Below, one piece after another: positions 54,404-62,643 of a stretch of 64,000 nucleotides of DNA. The position numbers and the translations under genes are program-made. The notes below the pieces were generated by a model. That model saw only the letters and a list, made by a program, of their open reading frames with translations, searched no databases and was not told the DNA's origin. The number at the start of each line of letters is the position of its first letter. Within the stretch, counting starts at the first letter, position 1. Location of the stretch: positions 1,488,001 to 1,552,000 of the forward strand of contig OY759785.1 in assembly GCA_963662605.1 (NCBI GenBank). The letters run 5' to 3'. The DNA is from G963662605 sp963662605 (GTDB taxonomy: Bacteria; Bacteroidota; Ignavibacteria; Ignavibacteriales; Ignavibacteriaceae).

Positions 54404-55291
54404 ATACCGACACAGAGTGAATTTTGGGAACTCGAAAATGCTGTGGGTGGAAGTTCAAATGCTTTGAAGGCCATTGGGCAAGGAGATGGTGAAGGCGCCG
54501 GTACGAACACAACAGGATTTTCATTGCTCATAGCGGGGCAATTTGACCCATACAAGGGATTTAAGGATATAAATAAAAAAGCATATGTGTGGACTTCATC
54601 CGAATTTGAGACCGATTACTTTATGACGATGTATGTCTATGCACTGGCATCATTCTTTATGGATATTCATTTTTCCACAACATACGGCAACAGTGTGCGG
54701 TGTATCAATGATCTTACGGTTTCGGCTTTGCCAGTTGAACTCAATTCGTTTATGGCCTCTGTGCATGATGGTTCAGTGGTCCTCTTCTGGCGAACCACCA
54801 CCGAAATTAACTCCGCCATGTTTGTTATTGAGAAGCAGGCGGAAAACTCAAAAATATGGAATGCTGTAGGTAAATTGCCTGCAGCCGGGAACAGTTTTGC
54901 TTCTAAAGAGTATACTTTTGACGACCATAAAGTGGCAAATGGAGCATATTATTATAGATTAAGAATGGTAGACCTTGACGGTTCATATCAATATAGCAGT
55001 ATTGTACGAGTTGTTGTTCAGGTACCTCAAGCGTTTAGTTTATACCAGAATTTCCCAAACCCTTTTAACAATTCGACTACAATAACCTATCAAATACCAG
55101 AAACAGCAGATGTGAGTCTAAAAGTATATTCTGTTCATGGTGAGCTTGTGCGCGTGCTTGTTAATAAAACACAATCTGCCGGAACTTATTCAGTGGCTTT
55201 ACAAGCGGGAGATTTAGGCACATCGGAATACTTTTATCAACTACAAGCAGGGAAGTATATCGAGACGAAAAAATTTACACTTTTAAAATAG
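54065..55291 (+). CDS. FISUMP-domain T9SS protein, copy 1
   Basis: 408 residues; strong AAAAGGAGG site. Signal peptide ends QLFTQ. A FISUMP domain (Fibrobacter major paralogous domain, ~25-220) carries GGKTYHTVQINNQCWLKENL, ICPTGWHIPTQSEF, AYVWTSSEFETDYF and the end YGNSVRCIND. A short immunoglobulin-like segment (LPVELNSFMASVHDGSVVLF) and a type A sorting domain (NFPNPFNNSTTITYQIPE ... KKFTLLK) follow. It is a surface protein with an FGE/lectin-like fold, suggesting ligand binding rather than catalysis. A paralogue follows. Confidence 0.85.
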   Translation: MKQYYSFLLLFLLSEQLFTQTGQPCPGIPTIDYGGKTYHTVQINNQCWLKENLNIGTMINGSIGQSNNGIIEKYCYNNDSLNCEIYGGYYQLNEALHYVNLNGTQGICPTGWHIPTQSEFWELENAVGGSSNALKAIGQGDGEGAGTNTTGFSLLIAGQFDPYKGFKDINKKAYVWTSSEFETDYFMTMYVYALASFFMDIHFSTTYGNSVRCINDLTVSALPVELNSFMASVHDGSVVLFWRTTTEINSAMFVIEKQAENSKIWNAVGKLPAAGNSFASKEYTFDDHKVANGAYYYRLRMVDLDGSYQYSSIVRVVVQVPQAFSLYQNFPNPFNNSTTITYQIPETADVSLKVYSVHGELVRVLVNKTQSAGTYSVALQAGDLGTSEYFYQLQAGKYIETKKFTLLK

Positions 55292-55391
55292 AATATGTAG
55301 TCGATTAGTGGTAACTTCTATGAATGGGAAATCCAATAAAACGGATGGCGGCAGCAATTATGTGATTTTTAATCAATAGTATATTCTTAAA

Positions 55392-55765
55392 TTTCTTCGA
55401 CAATGTAAAATTAAAAGGAGGTTATTATGAAGCAGTATTATAGCTTTCTGCTTTTATTTCTCCTTTCAGAGCAGCTATTCACACAAACAGGCCAACCTTG
55501 TCCCGGTATCCCGACAATTGATTACGGCGGGAAAACATACCATACGGTACAGATAAATAACCAATGCTGGTTGAAGGAAAATCTGAACATCGGAACGATG
55601 ATCAATGGCAGCATCGGTCAGTCCAATAACGGCATTATAGAAAAATATTGTTATAACAATGATTCCTTGAATTGCGAAATCTATGGCGGCTATTATCAAC
55701 TTAACGAAGCGCTGCACTATGTTAACCTCAATGGTACGCAAGGTATTTGCCCAACGGGGTGGCAT
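55392..55765 (+). repeat. Near-identical tandem duplication, unit 2
   Basis: Partner of 54030-54403. It includes the ribosome site, start codon and first 113 codons of the second FISUMP gene. Confidence 0.9.
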
Positions 55766-56656
55766 GTGCCTACACGAAGTGAGCTAGGAGAAGTTGAAGA
55801 TGCCTTAAATGGTGACTCCAACGCCATGAAAGCTATTGGACAAGGGACAGGGAGTGGCGCCGGGACAAATACCAGCGGCTTTTCATTATTGATCGCCGGC
55901 CAATATAACCCTTATACGCAAATCGTTGAGGATGTAAACAAAATGGCTTACTTGTGGACTTCATCTGAATATGACACCGATTATTTTTTAACACTGCTTA
56001 TTTATGCCCAAGTCCCTTTTTTTAATGACATCCATTATTATGTTACATACGGCAACAGTGTGCGTTGTTTAAATAATCTTTCAGTGTCTGCTCTGCCGGT
56101 AGAACTAACTTCATTTACCGCCGCGGTGCAGGATGCTTCAGTGCTTCTTGTATGGAGAACGGCATCAGAAATTAACTCTGCTGTGTTTGTTGTTGAAACA
56201 CGATCAGCTGACTCTGAAGTCTGGTGCGTGGTTGGGAACATACCCGCCGCTGGAAATAGCTTTAATGCTAAAGAATATTCTTATTTGGATAATAGTAAAC
56301 CGAGCGGAATGTACTATTACAGATTAAAGATGGTAGATCTTGACGGTACATTCAATTACAGCAGTAATGTGCAAGTAGTCATTCTATCGCCAAAACAATT
56401 TGCACTTTGCCAAAACTTTCCTAATCCTTTTAATGGAACTACAACATTCACATATCAAATACCTGAGACCGAAAATGTGACACTCAAAATTTTTACTATC
56501 AACGGTGAGCTTGTGCGCGTGCTTGTTGATAAAACACAATGTGCCGGAACGTATTCTGTGGTTTTACATGCAGATGATTTAGGTACGGCTGAATATTTTT
56601 ATCAATTGCGGGCAGGAATGTTTTTAGAAACAAAAAAGTTCATTTTGCTAAAATAA
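55427..56656 (+). CDS. FISUMP-domain T9SS protein, copy 2
   Basis: 409 residues. The first 113 residues are the same as copy 1, then the sequence drifts to paralogue level: AYLWTSSEYDTDYFLTLLIYAQ against AYVWTSSEFETDYFMTMYVYAL. It keeps YGNSVRCLNN and a type A sorting domain (NFPNPFNGTTTFTYQIPE ... KKFILLK). Differences fall at synonymous and non-synonymous sites alike, so they are ordinary divergence. The two genes are separated by 135 bp and have their own ribosome sites. Confidence 0.85.
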   Translation: MKQYYSFLLLFLLSEQLFTQTGQPCPGIPTIDYGGKTYHTVQINNQCWLKENLNIGTMINGSIGQSNNGIIEKYCYNNDSLNCEIYGGYYQLNEALHYVNLNGTQGICPTGWHVPTRSELGEVEDALNGDSNAMKAIGQGTGSGAGTNTSGFSLLIAGQYNPYTQIVEDVNKMAYLWTSSEYDTDYFLTLLIYAQVPFFNDIHYYVTYGNSVRCLNNLSVSALPVELTSFTAAVQDASVLLVWRTASEINSAVFVVETRSADSEVWCVVGNIPAAGNSFNAKEYSYLDNSKPSGMYYYRLKMVDLDGTFNYSSNVQVVILSPKQFALCQNFPNPFNGTTTFTYQIPETENVTLKIFTINGELVRVLVDKTQCAGTYSVVLHADDLGTAEYFYQLRAGMFLETKKFILLK

Positions 56657-57221
56657 ATGTCGCTACACCTGCGCTTAATTAGGTTTTGAATAGTATATAG
56701 TATGTCCAGAACTATTATCTCGGATTCATTGGGATGTTCTTAAAGTATGTAAAAATTTGATTTTCGGGATATTCAGCTGATTAGCTTGAAAACTTGTCGG
56801 CTGTATCTCAAGATGTTCAGTTGCCTAAAATTAAATTTCAGTACTTCTGTAATTAGAGCACTTCTGTCCAAAACAATTTCTAACATCCAGAAAAAAGCAT
56901 AAAACAATGCGTTTTGGAAAGATTTTATTCAAAATCCAAATCAAACCCTAAATCATTTCTATAGGATGCAATATGTTGTCCAAAACGTTTTCAGTCTTTC
57001 AAATTGTGCAACGGAGGATAAATGATTGAAATAAGTATAATTTAAAAAGATTTTGCCATCCGTCGAAAATATTGAACTGTAAGTAAAAAGGTTCTATGAT
57101 GTCCAAGACTTTTTGAAAACATTTATTTTGGACGGATGTGAATTAGAGTAGTAGATTAAATGTTATTTGATCCATGCGATTAATAAATTCATGGGAAGTC
57201 GTATTTTATAAGGTTGTGTTT
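56657..57221. other. Intergenic region with iterated TGTCCAAAAC motif
   Basis: A 645-bp gap (up to 57301) contains no gene. TGTCCARRAC-like decamers occur at 56703-56712 (TGTCCAGAAC), 56865-56874 (TGTCCAAAAC), 56977-56986 (TGTCCAAAAC) and 57100-57109 (TGTCCAAGAC), with inverted TTTTGGAC-like strings near 56911 and 57126. It may be a repeated regulator site or decayed repeats. Confidence 0.4.
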
Positions 57222-57251
57222 TTGACATTTGTAAATGAAAACCGGTAGATT
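57222..57251 (+). promoter_or_regulatory. Promoter of the secreted MBL-fold gene
   Basis: TTGACA (57222-57227), 18-nt spacer, TAGATT (57246-57251), 50 bp before the ATG. Confidence 0.5.
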
Positions 57252-57301
57252 TATCAAATACACAATAAGATATTACAACTAATCAGTTATTAGCGAATAG
57301 C

Positions 57302-58540
57302 ATGAAGCGTATTATATCCACTTTCTTATTTATACTTCTCCTTTTTGTTGCGCATGTATTTTCATCCCCGCTTAAAATACACCATATCAACGTCGGGCAG
57401 GGAGATGCCGCCCTTATCGTTTCTCCGACAGGTGTTACCATGTTAATTGATTCCGGAAATGACGGCGATGGCACGGCAAAAGTGTTGCCTTACTTAGCTG
57501 CTCAGGGAATCACGTATCTTAATTATATCGCATGCTCACATTACCACTCGGATCATCTTGGTGGATTAGATGAGGTGATAAGCGCTTTCGGAAAGACGAG
57601 CATCGGGAAAATCTATGACCGTGGCGGTGGATATTTGCCTACTTCGACTGCATTTACTTCGTACCTGTCTGCAGCAAAAGCAACCGGTAAGCGGGATTCG
57701 GTTTATCTCGGAATGGTTATTGACCTTGGCGGCGGAGTGACCATGAAATGTGTCGCAACCGTAGGAAAAGTACTGAACTATGGAGCTGTGAAGGATGCTT
57801 CCGGAAGTGAAAATGATTTAAGTATCGGCTGGGTATTGAATTATGGGAAATTCCAGTACTTTACGGGAGGTGATCTGGGAGGGGAAAGCTCAGCTTATGC
57901 CGATAGCGAAACACCGCTTGCAGGGGTGGTGGGCGATGTGGATGTTTTGAAAATAAATCATCATGGCAGCGCGTACAGCACGAATCAGACATTCGTTAAC
58001 GCTTTAAAACCTGAGGCTGCGGTAATATTGGTCGGTGATGGCAACTCGTATAATCATCCGGTTCAGTCAATTCTCACCCGGTTGGTAAACGCGAAATGCT
58101 ATGTCTATCAAACCGAAACAGGGACGGGCGGAACAATACCTGCGGGTAAGGGTGCTATTGCTAATGATAATATCGTCATCACAACCGAAGGAAGCAGTTA
58201 CACGATTTCATACGGCGCAATCGTAGATACCTATCCGGGAGATTTCACAACCGGAATTTCAGATACATATAATCCGGCTTCATTTTCACTACAGCAGAAC
58301 TATCCGAATCCCTTTAACCCTTCAACAACGATTTCCTATTCGCTGCCTGAAAGAGCAGATGTAACAATTTCAATTTATAATGTGCTGGGACAAACCATTG
58401 CAACGCTTGTTAGTGAAGAGCAGGAAGCAGGACAACATAGCATCCTTTGGAACGCGGGTAACATGGCTTCAGGCATATATTTTTATGATTTGAGGTCTGT
58501 AAAATTCAAGGAAGTAAAAAAACTCTTGTTGTTGAAATAA
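57302..58540 (+). CDS. Secreted MBL-fold metallohydrolase with T9SS sorting domain
   Basis: 412 residues. Signal peptide, then a ComEC/Rec2-like metallo-beta-lactamase domain: INVGQGDAALIVSPTG, the zinc motif H80-x-H82-x-D84-H85 (CSHYHSDHLGG), FTGGDLGGESS, and KINHHGSAYSTN. It differs from ComEC in lacking membrane helices. A type A sorting domain follows (NYPNPFNPSTTISYSLPER ... KKLLLLK). It is probably a surface or secreted hydrolase, maybe nuclease or phosphodiesterase-like; the substrate is unknown. Confidence 0.85.
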   Translation: MKRIISTFLFILLLFVAHVFSSPLKIHHINVGQGDAALIVSPTGVTMLIDSGNDGDGTAKVLPYLAAQGITYLNYIACSHYHSDHLGGLDEVISAFGKTSIGKIYDRGGGYLPTSTAFTSYLSAAKATGKRDSVYLGMVIDLGGGVTMKCVATVGKVLNYGAVKDASGSENDLSIGWVLNYGKFQYFTGGDLGGESSAYADSETPLAGVVGDVDVLKINHHGSAYSTNQTFVNALKPEAAVILVGDGNSYNHPVQSILTRLVNAKCYVYQTETGTGGTIPAGKGAIANDNIVITTEGSSYTISYGAIVDTYPGDFTTGISDTYNPASFSLQQNYPNPFNPSTTISYSLPERADVTISIYNVLGQTIATLVSEEQEAGQHSILWNAGNMASGIYFYDLRSVKFKEVKKLLLLK

Positions 58541-58715
58541 CAATGCACCGGTGTGTGATGCGGGATTCTATTGAGGTCCCGATAGTCTAAAACTGCTATT
58601 GTTTAACTATTCAAAGTAGAATTGAGAAGCATTCTTCTAAGTTGGCTCCGCCATAATAGGGGAAAAGCTAAAATTAATGTGGCAAATTCCAGCATTTGTA
58701 TTGAATAAATTTAAT
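58541..58715. other. Intergenic, no feature recognised
   Basis: First half of a 344-bp gap between co-oriented genes. No hairpin with a T-run and no ORF of note. The second half carries the promoter at 58716-58745 and a ~140-nt leader. Confidence 0.4.
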
Positions 58716-58745
58716 TTGACTATGAAGTAAAAATCTTGTAGCTTT
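58716..58745 (+). promoter_or_regulatory. Promoter of the collagen-like gene cluster
   Basis: TTGACT (58716-58721), 17-nt spacer, TAGCTTT (58739-58745). The transcript would have a ~130-nt 5' leader before the collagen-like gene. Confidence 0.5.
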
Positions 58746-58884
58746 ATTTCAAATATCTTTTTGTGTAAGGATTAGGACTCATTTGTGAACTCGTCCTTAA
58801 AGAAAGAGCTTCACTTCGCACTTTAAGTTTGCAGTGAAGGGTACATAACAGAAGGTATTTGGTTAATAAATAGGAGGACTAAAG

Positions 58885-59802
58885 ATGAAAAATATTAGGC
58901 TAAACTTTGTCTGTGTTATTGCTGTTGTGATTTTATTCTCTTCCATTATAACACCACAGAATCAGAATCTGTTGAATTTCCAAGCTAGGTTAACTGATTT
59001 AAACGGCAACATTGTGTCTAATAATAAGTATACAATAACTTTTCGGATTTACGACGCTTCAAGTAATGGGAACATTTTATGGTCAGAGACACAGCTATTA
59101 CCTGTCTTTGATGGCATAGTAAATGCTCTCCTCGGTAGTATGAATCCGATAAATATTTTAATAGATCAAAACTGCTGGATTGGTTTGCAAGTTGGGACAG
59201 ATGGCGAAATGACACCGAGACAACAGATCGTAGGCGTGCCGTTTTCCATTACTTCATTGAATGCGAAGGATGTTGCGAATCAGGATATTCATCCTCGTTC
59301 CGTAAGTATTGCAGGCATTGGAAAAGTAATTGATGAAAAGGGAAAATGGGTTGGCGATACTACCAGCTTCGGAGGCACTCCGGGTCCAGCTGGTCCACAA
59401 GGAGCGGTTGGCTCCACAGGTGCCCAAGGACCGAAAGGTGATACCGGTCCTCAAGGTTTGACAGGCCCAACAGGAGCACAAGGCCCAATAGGGGCTACTG
59501 GTCCTCAGGGGCCTAAAGGTGATACTGGCTCCCAAGGTTTGACAGGAGCGACAGGTGCGCAAGGCTCCACAGGGGCAACTGGTTCTCAAGGTCCGGCGGG
59601 ACCTGCTGTTCATACATCTGCAGTATGCGTAAGTGCAAATACTAAACTAAGTGTTAGCTGTTCATGCTCTGTTGGTTATGTGGCTCATGTGACATCACCT
59701 TGTACAGTTACCTCTGATACAGGTTCCTGTAGCGCGTCAGGCTTCTATGATTCTACTTGGGGCAATAATTATACAGGTGAATGCTGCGTTTGTAAGCCAT
59801 AA
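58885..59802 (+). CDS. Secreted collagen-like protein with Cys-rich tail
   Basis: 305 residues; strong AGGAGG site. Signal peptide ends ITPQ. Residues ~28-160 form a tail-fibre-type N-terminal domain (NFQARLTDLNGNIVSNNKYT, QQIVGVPFSITSLNAKDVAN). Residues 164-241 are 26 unbroken Gly-X-Y triplets, built from an 81-nt/27-residue repeat that begins GPKGDTG twice. The last ~60 residues hold eight cysteines (SCSCSVGY, GECCVCKP), suggesting a disulfide-locked trimer end. No T9SS tail. A fibre-like surface appendage is likely. Confidence 0.85.
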   Translation: MKNIRLNFVCVIAVVILFSSIITPQNQNLLNFQARLTDLNGNIVSNNKYTITFRIYDASSNGNILWSETQLLPVFDGIVNALLGSMNPINILIDQNCWIGLQVGTDGEMTPRQQIVGVPFSITSLNAKDVANQDIHPRSVSIAGIGKVIDEKGKWVGDTTSFGGTPGPAGPQGAVGSTGAQGPKGDTGPQGLTGPTGAQGPIGATGPQGPKGDTGSQGLTGATGAQGSTGATGSQGPAGPAVHTSAVCVSANTKLSVSCSCSVGYVAHVTSPCTVTSDTGSCSASGFYDSTWGNNYTGECCVCKP

Positions 59803-59830
59803 AATTCGAATTCCAATTGAAGTACATTTT

Positions 59831-60964
59831 ATGAATTATCATTTTCTTCTTATTCGGCTTTATCTTTTTTTTATGTTTCTACTCATGTACTGGCCGTTAT
59901 CTTCTGCACAGCAAGTGAAAGATTTTATGCCGGAGCCGAAATATGAAGTCCATTTGAATATAAATGAGTATTCAATGCTGAACAGCTCGACTGCTGATGG
60001 AATTACAAAATATGGAGGAGCTATTGATGTTTCTCTGAAAATGAGCCGCATTAATGGTGAGATCGAATGGGTATTATCATGTAAAAATTCTGTTGTTATG
60101 GAAGTCCTGGGGCAATACGTGGCTGAGAAATCAATTGAAATTCTTAAGGCTGTAGATCCTGATAACTTAAATACAAATGTGAAAAGCACACTGAAAGTTA
60201 TCAAAACTCTTTCCGGAAAGATTGAGAATTCTCTCAAAAATCCTATCTGGGAAAGTAAAACTGCTAAAGGCACTCTTTCCAATTTCGGGAATGAATTTTA
60301 TCTGCAAAATGATACTCTTCAGCTGCAGTTAAATGGTACGCGGCTTTCCGAACTTCACTCGTTAATGGGTAAAGAGATTATTGTGACAGGATTTATCAAG
60401 GAGAAGAATCATTTCGAAATAACGAAGTTTAATGAAAAACGAGATAATGTTATTGAGTTATTCGGCATGAGTCTATGTCCATTTGCTCAGCAGTCGGAAA
60501 GTCTGATACTAGAGCAACTTGACAAGTTACCAGTTGGCAAGCGACCAAAATTGGAAATACATTATATTTTGTATAAAAAAGCTGAAGCTGAGAATTCAAT
60601 ATATAACTCCCTGCACGGGGAGGCGGAGATACTTGAGGATCTTGTTCAAATTATTATTCGCGATAATTATCCGGCATATTTTGATCGTTACTTAAAGACG
60701 CGGCTAAACAGTAAAAACTTAGGTTGGAGTGCCATAGCTTCTCAAGCCGATTTGAGTAAAAAAGATATTAGTAATATCGAAAATATTTTCACTTCCAAGC
60801 GTGATATGCTTCTTGATAAAGAATATAGCTATGTCACCGGTACATACGAGATTTACGATAAGAGCCCTACATACGTGTGGGAAGGTGAGAAAATTAATAA
60901 TCTCAGAGAAATCTCTTTTTTTAAGAATCTTAACAGCGCCCCGACAGAAGAATGTTCAAAATGA
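59831..60964 (+). CDS. Secreted protein with GILT/thioredoxin-like C-terminal domain
   Basis: 377 residues from ATG 59831 (signal peptide ending LSSAQ; a longer frame upstream is ignored). The N-terminal ~200 residues have no known family. From ~205 a thioredoxin-like domain starts DNVIELFGMSLCPFAQQSE, in which the CxxC of GILT/DsbA-type proteins reads C216-P-F-A, i.e. one cysteine is missing. It starts 28 bp after the collagen-like gene, whose Cys-rich tail it might help oxidise or chaperone; that is inference from order. Confidence 0.65.
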   Translation: MNYHFLLIRLYLFFMFLLMYWPLSSAQQVKDFMPEPKYEVHLNINEYSMLNSSTADGITKYGGAIDVSLKMSRINGEIEWVLSCKNSVVMEVLGQYVAEKSIEILKAVDPDNLNTNVKSTLKVIKTLSGKIENSLKNPIWESKTAKGTLSNFGNEFYLQNDTLQLQLNGTRLSELHSLMGKEIIVTGFIKEKNHFEITKFNEKRDNVIELFGMSLCPFAQQSESLILEQLDKLPVGKRPKLEIHYILYKKAEAENSIYNSLHGEAEILEDLVQIIIRDNYPAYFDRYLKTRLNSKNLGWSAIASQADLSKKDISNIENIFTSKRDMLLDKEYSYVTGTYEIYDKSPTYVWEGEKINNLREISFFKNLNSAPTEECSK

Positions 60965-60988
60965 TTTTTTATTGATAAGAGGCTTCAT

Positions 60989-61924
60989 ATGGTCAGTAAT
61001 ATGAAAACTGTAAGTTCGGAATCCAATATATTTCGAGTAGTTGTTATGATTTGTTTATTAAGCTCTGTAAAATCAGTTGCAGGCTCATTAAATGATTCAA
61101 CCGAAATTGATACCAGGCAACGATATTCAACGAAATATCGAGTTGAATGGGAACTGTTTCGTCCAGCTTTTATCAGTACCGGTAACACAAAGTATCAAAT
61201 TTCCGCGGTTGTCGGCGAACCTTATCTGGGGAGTTCTCAAAGAAGATCTTATATAATTGATATGGGTTATTTTTATGCGAACGTAATTATCCGTGACGGT
61301 ACTGTCTTAGTAAAAGTGATTCCTCAGGGTTTTTATAATGCAGGCGGCTATTTAAATGCGGCTGATACGATTCATGTATCTCTGGCGAATGCAATATCAC
61401 CGTATGCAATCATTGCGAGTTCCGATGTGATTCTGGACTCATTAACTTTTACTGCAACCGCAATAATGGAAAATGTAGCCAACGATAATTATTATTTAAT
61501 TATAAAGCACCGCAGCAGTGTTGAAACGTGGAGCGCGAGCAGTATATCATTCAAAACCGGAAGTACGGTTAGCTACGATTTCACAACATCAGCTAAGCAA
61601 GCATACGGCAGCAATGAAATAGAGGTCGCGAACGGAGTATATGCAATATACAGCGGCGACTGTAATCAGGATGGTTACGTGGATCCTTTGGATTTAGCAC
61701 TTCTCGATCAGGCTGTATATAATTATGCCGCAGGATTGTATCTAAGTACTGATGTAAACGGTGATAAGTATGTAGATCCATTGGATATGTCAATTGTTGA
61801 TCAGAATTCGTATAATTACGTGGGAATTCAAAAACCATCATCTTTAAAAGTACTCAGTGCGAAAGAACGCGCCAAGATTGGTTCGTTTCATCAGGAACGC
61901 GGTGCGAAGAGAGCTATTAAATAA
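60989..61924 (+). CDS. Secreted protein with conserved module and dockerin-like domain
   Basis: 311 residues; third gene in the collagen-like cluster (24-bp gap, AAGAGG site). Signal peptide (VKSVAG), a ~70-residue start, then the same ~110-residue module as in 23568-26279 (VIPQGFYNAGGYLN ... YYLIIKHRSSVETWS). Two EF-hand-type loops follow (DCNQDGYVDPLDL, DVNGDKYVDPLDM). The end is KVLSAKERAKIGSFHQERGAKR. Calcium binding is expected. The shared end suggests a common partner on the cell surface. Confidence 0.75.
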   Translation: MVSNMKTVSSESNIFRVVVMICLLSSVKSVAGSLNDSTEIDTRQRYSTKYRVEWELFRPAFISTGNTKYQISAVVGEPYLGSSQRRSYIIDMGYFYANVIIRDGTVLVKVIPQGFYNAGGYLNAADTIHVSLANAISPYAIIASSDVILDSLTFTATAIMENVANDNYYLIIKHRSSVETWSASSISFKTGSTVSYDFTTSAKQAYGSNEIEVANGVYAIYSGDCNQDGYVDPLDLALLDQAVYNYAAGLYLSTDVNGDKYVDPLDMSIVDQNSYNYVGIQKPSSLKVLSAKERAKIGSFHQERGAKRAIK

Positions 61925-61925
61925 A

Positions 61926-62414
61926 TTAAACTACTGAATCAGACTTTTCCATTATTACAATCGTTTCCGCAATTCTGTCATGTACCGTCCGGCGGTTGGG
62001 GTTGATAAAGAACTGTATAAAGCCGAATCCGAATTCCAGAATTGAAGCACCGTAACCAAGCGCGCGTTCAAGTGACTGCCACAGGGTCATATGCGAATGG
62101 GTTAATGAAACCACTCTGATTTTTAATAGTTTTTTCCCGAGAGTCTTCCCATTGCCAAAAAAAGTAGCTAATCCGAAGTAGAGAAGGGTGGAAATGATGC
62201 TGTACCAATTCTCAAAATTAAAATCAATTTTTATTTCACCATTGGATTTTAATTGTCCAGTGAAATACTCATATCCCAATAGCAATATTGATGATAGTAT
62301 GACCGCAATCATCAGGTCAATTAAATATGCACTTGCCCGTCTGACGAACGGAGCCAAAATAACTCCATCAAGTTCATGCATTCTGGCGGTTTCGTGAGGA
62401 TTATAATTTTTCAT
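61926..62414 (-). CDS. RDD-family membrane protein
   Basis: 162 residues. RDD signature: APFVRRASAYLIDLMIAVIL, then GKTLGKKLLKIRVV and NPNRRTVHDRIAETIVI. Three to four membrane spans. Members have been linked to Na+/H+ transport or membrane protein accessory roles. It is convergent with the dockerin-like gene, 1 bp apart. Confidence 0.85.
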   Translation of the reverse strand: MKNYNPHETARMHELDGVILAPFVRRASAYLIDLMIAVILSSILLLGYEYFTGQLKSNGEIKIDFNFENWYSIISTLLYFGLATFFGNGKTLGKKLLKIRVVSLTHSHMTLWQSLERALGYGASILEFGFGFIQFFINPNRRTVHDRIAETIVIMEKSDSVV

Positions 62415-62643
62415 GATGCCTTGTTACATTCGTTTGAATTAATAAGCAAATATCAGAATAATTGCTCTTTTCTCCAAGAAAAGGCTTTTTTGTGATGTAT
62501 ATCAAATAATTCATCCTCCGGAGAATCGGGGATGTAAAATTGCATCAAATCTGAACAGTAATTCAAATATTTTATGTAACTTTAAAGTCCACTTATCGTG
62601 TTATAAGCAAAAAATTAGTTTGTATAATTAAACTGTCGGATGT

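Noticed and set aside
54065..56656. Diversity-generating retroelement targets (FISUMP is used as a variable domain in such systems)
   Set aside because: Differences between the two copies fall at synonymous and non-synonymous sites and are not A-biased; no reverse transcriptase or template repeat is in the window.
59254..59613. Minus-strand ORF opposite the collagen-like repeat
   Set aside because: It arises from the low-complexity Gly-X-Y DNA read backwards and has no start context or homology pattern.
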